From CADEFX01 sp963806735 (GTDB taxonomy: Bacteria; Pseudomonadota; Alphaproteobacteria; Rhizobiales; Hyphomicrobiaceae), in contig CAWEBE010000016.1 in the NCBI GenBank assembly GCA_963806735.1, positions 17,653 to 81,652 of the forward strand: a stretch of DNA of 64,000 bases, read 5' to 3'. The translations under genes were made by a program, and so were the position numbers. Below the pieces are notes generated by a model. It saw only the letters and a list, made by a program, of their open reading frames with translations. It did not search any database and was not told the origin of the DNA. Every line of letters begins with the position of its first letter. Position 1 is the first letter of the stretch. This document shows, one piece after another, positions 62,400-64,000 of the stretch.

Positions 62400-62760
62400 T
62401 AAATGGACGTCGTAATAAGCCCATCGGACCCGGGGGCAGTACCCGGCGCCTCCACCAAATGCCGCCGAGGACCGCAAGCGATGTGGTTCAAGGCGCGCAT
62501 CTGAGATCAGGTGCATCCGCGAGAGCGCGGCGGCATTTGATGGGGGCGAAATAGGATCGACGAGGGTGTAAAGGGCGCGCTTTTGCCCGGCATGATACCG
62601 CCGTTATCGGGTCAATCAGAATAGTTGCCAACGACAACTATGCTGAGGCTGCTCTCGCTGCGTAATGCAGTTGGATTAGCCTGAACTTGAAGCCCTGGCG
62701 TGTAGCAACGTCAGGCGCGGTTCGGAGGGCACCGGGCAACAGGAAGCCCTCCACTTCCCT
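62400..62760 (+). ncRNA. ssrA: Transfer-messenger RNA, circularly permuted two-piece alphaproteobacterial type
   Basis: The acceptor half comes first and ends with CCGGCGCCTCCACCA (CCA at 62455-62457), after a T-arm with stem CCGGG/CCCGG and loop GGCAGTA. The coding half starts at about 62542 with GGGGGCGAAATAGGATCGAC. GGGGGCG pairs with CGCCTCC of the acceptor half with one wobble, so the gene is permuted and the RNA is cut in two. The tag frame is at 62627-62665 and encodes ANDNYAEAALAA plus stop. The intervening part (AAATGCCGCC pairing with GGCGGCATTT) is removed. The final hairpin, GGAGGGC with GCCCTCC at 62724-62752, marks the approximate end. Outer ends are estimated. The RNA rescues stalled ribosomes with SmpB. 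Confidence 0.93.
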
Positions 62761-62815
62761 TTATCCCAGTAGTGCGGATATGGTGAGGCGGAGCAGGGGC
62801 CATCCAACGCTTCAC

Positions 62816-63526
62816 ATGACTTCGGGCCAGGACATCGATTACGAAGCGCTCGCACAGGACGCTATGCGGACCGTGGTGCGCAGCGTGTTGACGCGCGTCG
62901 CCAAAACGGGGCTGCCGGGCGAGCATCACTTCTATATCGCCTTTAATACCCAGGCGCCCGGCGTCGCCATCTCCAAACGGCTGAAGGAAAAGTATCCCGA
63001 GGAGATGACGATCGTGCTGCAGCACCGCTTCTGGGACCTCCTCGTCTCCGAGGAACGGTTCGAGGTGAAGCTGACGTTCGACAGCATTCCCGAACGGCTC
63101 GTGGTGCCTTTCAGCGCCGTCAAGGTGTTCTTCGATCCGAGCGTTCCCTATGGCCTGCAGTTCGAGGAATCCGAACTCACGTCGGAAGCCTCGCGCCGCC
63201 TCGGTGGCGAGGCCGGTACCGAGACGATGTCCGATATGCCGTCGGGACTGGCGCGCAACGATGGCCGCGGCCCGCCGCGCGGGACTGGGCCAGACCGGTT
63301 GGACAAGCGCCGCGAGCGTCCGGCCCGCCGCAAGTCGGACAAGGTGGTCGAGGCAGGACCAGGGTCGCAGCTAGAGCCTCCGGTCAAATCACCGCCCGCG
63401 CAGCGGCCAGCCGCTACCAAGCCGCAAGCGGTGCTGACGCCGGTAAAATCTTCCGACTCCCCTCCGAAATCTGATCAGCCGGGCAGCTCAAAGGTCGTGA
63501 GCCTCGATCAGTTCCGCAAGAAATAG
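62816..63526 (+). CDS. sspB: SspB family ClpXP adaptor (alphaproteobacterial type)
   Basis: The 236-residue protein has an N-terminal SspB domain: IDYEALAQDAMRTVVRSVL, TRVAKTGLPGEHHFYIAFNT, EEMTIVLQHRFWDLLV and RLVVPFSAVKVFFDPSVPYG. A long Pro/Arg/Lys-rich linker and a C-terminal KVVSLDQFRKK follow, the expected ClpX-binding tail. It ferries ssrA-tagged proteins to ClpXP. The ATG at 62816 gives the usual family start (MTSGQDIDYEALAQ), although GGAGC is distant; an ATG at 62780 is possible. It lies just after the tmRNA gene whose tag it recognises. Confidence 0.93.
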   Translation: MTSGQDIDYEALAQDAMRTVVRSVLTRVAKTGLPGEHHFYIAFNTQAPGVAISKRLKEKYPEEMTIVLQHRFWDLLVSEERFEVKLTFDSIPERLVVPFSAVKVFFDPSVPYGLQFEESELTSEASRRLGGEAGTETMSDMPSGLARNDGRGPPRGTGPDRLDKRRERPARRKSDKVVEAGPGSQLEPPVKSPPAQRPAATKPQAVLTPVKSSDSPPKSDQPGSSKVVSLDQFRKK

Positions 63527-63578
63527 CCAGTCGCCACCTCGGGGCGGCATTTCGCCATTTGTATGCGTGAGGCTTGCA

Positions 63579-64000
63579 ATGACCCCGATTGGTCTCTTCA
63601 AGGGCGAGACAGCGCTCGTCACAGGCTCCGCCTCCAATATCGGCCGCGCTATTGCCGAGGCGTTGGCGCGCGAAGGCGCATCTGTGCTGCTCGCAGACGT
63701 TGACCTAACGCGCAATCAGGCAACGCGCGATGCCGTCGCCGCATTGGGCGCTAACGCCGAGACCATCGTCACGGACCTGTCCAGCAAGGATGGTTGGCGT
63801 GACCTGCTGGCGAAGGTCGGCAATCGCCGGCTCGACATGTTCGTGCACTCAGCCTCGCCGCCGCGCAAGGAGACGGACAGTCCGCTCACCGTTTCCGAGG
63901 AGACCTGGGACGGCATGGTCAACGTCAACGTGCGCTCGGGGTTCTTTCTGGCGCGCGAGATCGGGCTGGCCATGCAGCGCGGCGGCATCAAGGGCCGCAT
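63579..64000 (+). CDS. SDR family oxidoreductase (3' end cut by the window)
   Basis: The frame is open to the right edge, giving 140 complete codons. It starts MTPIGLFKGETALVTGSASN with IGRAIAEALAREGASVLLAD, the dinucleotide-binding motif of a short-chain dehydrogenase. VHSASPPRKETDSPLTVSEE and WDGMVNVNVRSGFFLARE follow, where the conserved Asn-Val-Asn stretch is seen. The catalytic Tyr-Lys lies beyond the edge. A GAGG sequence stands 8 bases before the ATG. It is 52 bases downstream of sspB on the same strand. Confidence 0.88.
   Translation, partial: MTPIGLFKGETALVTGSASNIGRAIAEALAREGASVLLADVDLTRNQATRDAVAALGANAETIVTDLSSKDGWRDLLAKVGNRRLDMFVHSASPPRKETDSPLTVSEETWDGMVNVNVRSGFFLAREIGLAMQRGGIKGR

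Noticed and set aside
62724..62762. Hairpin GGAGGGC/GCCCTCC followed by a few T residues as a stand-alone terminator
   Set aside because: The ACCGGGCAACAG loop and stem match the terminal hairpin expected in alphaproteobacterial tmRNA, so it is treated as part of that RNA; the T-run is short and broken by C.

Overview
The window reads as a chromosomal segment of an alphaproteobacterium of the order Hyphomicrobiales (Rhizobiales). The clearest evidence is a circularly permuted, two-piece tmRNA gene near the right end with the tag ANDNYAEAALAA. It sits directly in front of an alpha-type SspB and close to a thyA-folA pair. High GC, gene-dense operons, many ABC importers and short palindromic intergenic repeats fit the same group. 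The genus cannot be fixed from sequence alone.

The first 55 kb is an accessory catabolic region. From left to right it holds: a cut ThDP enzyme; a flavin (LLM) monooxygenase divergent from a cyclase-type hydrolase; a creatinase-like M24 protein; a taurine/nitrate-type ABC importer with its own LLM monooxygenase and a divergent LysR regulator; a Baeyer-Villiger-type monooxygenase and a CaiB CoA-transferase; hydantoinase/oxoprolinase hyuB-hyuA (hyuA frameshifted), divergent from a FadJ/FadB-type beta-oxidation fusion; a dipeptide-type ABC importer with a creatininase, an Ntn asparaginase/isoaspartyl peptidase, a ketopantoate-reductase-like protein and an SDR; a third LLM monooxygenase, RidA and a PhyH dioxygenase; and a TetR-regulated RND efflux pump. 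Next come the remains of a second ThDP enzyme and a run with a second CaiB transferase, a metallo-beta-lactamase-fold hydrolase and a frameshifted NtaA/SnaA-type monooxygenase.

From 55.5 kb back to 40.2 kb everything runs on the minus strand. An iron/polyamine-type ABC importer is followed by a quinone oxidoreductase-like MDR protein, an HpcH/HpaI aldolase and a sulfonate/nitrate-type ABC importer. Then comes a tight cluster: glycerol-dehydrogenase-like protein, two-subunit transketolase, SDR, GntR regulator, Rieske oxygenase and dienelactone hydrolase. This cluster is the best candidate for an uncharacterised pathway. The genes look able to import an organic, perhaps sulfonated or polyol-like, substrate and split it by two-carbon ketol transfer, but the substrate is unknown.

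The last 8 kb is more core-like: an AraC regulator, a small secreted protein resembling a stand-alone subtilisin propeptide, a frameshifted autotransporter, a fatty acid desaturase, folA, thyA, a CPBP membrane protease, ssrA (tmRNA), sspB and the start of an SDR gene.

Three genes (hyuA, the NtaA-like gene and the autotransporter) carry a frameshift, and each would be repaired by removing one base. Three palindromic repeats have TAG termini that supply the stop codon of a neighbouring gene. No tRNA, rRNA, IS element or CRISPR array was recognised. No stretch longer than 300 bases lacks a gene, RNA gene or gene remnant.
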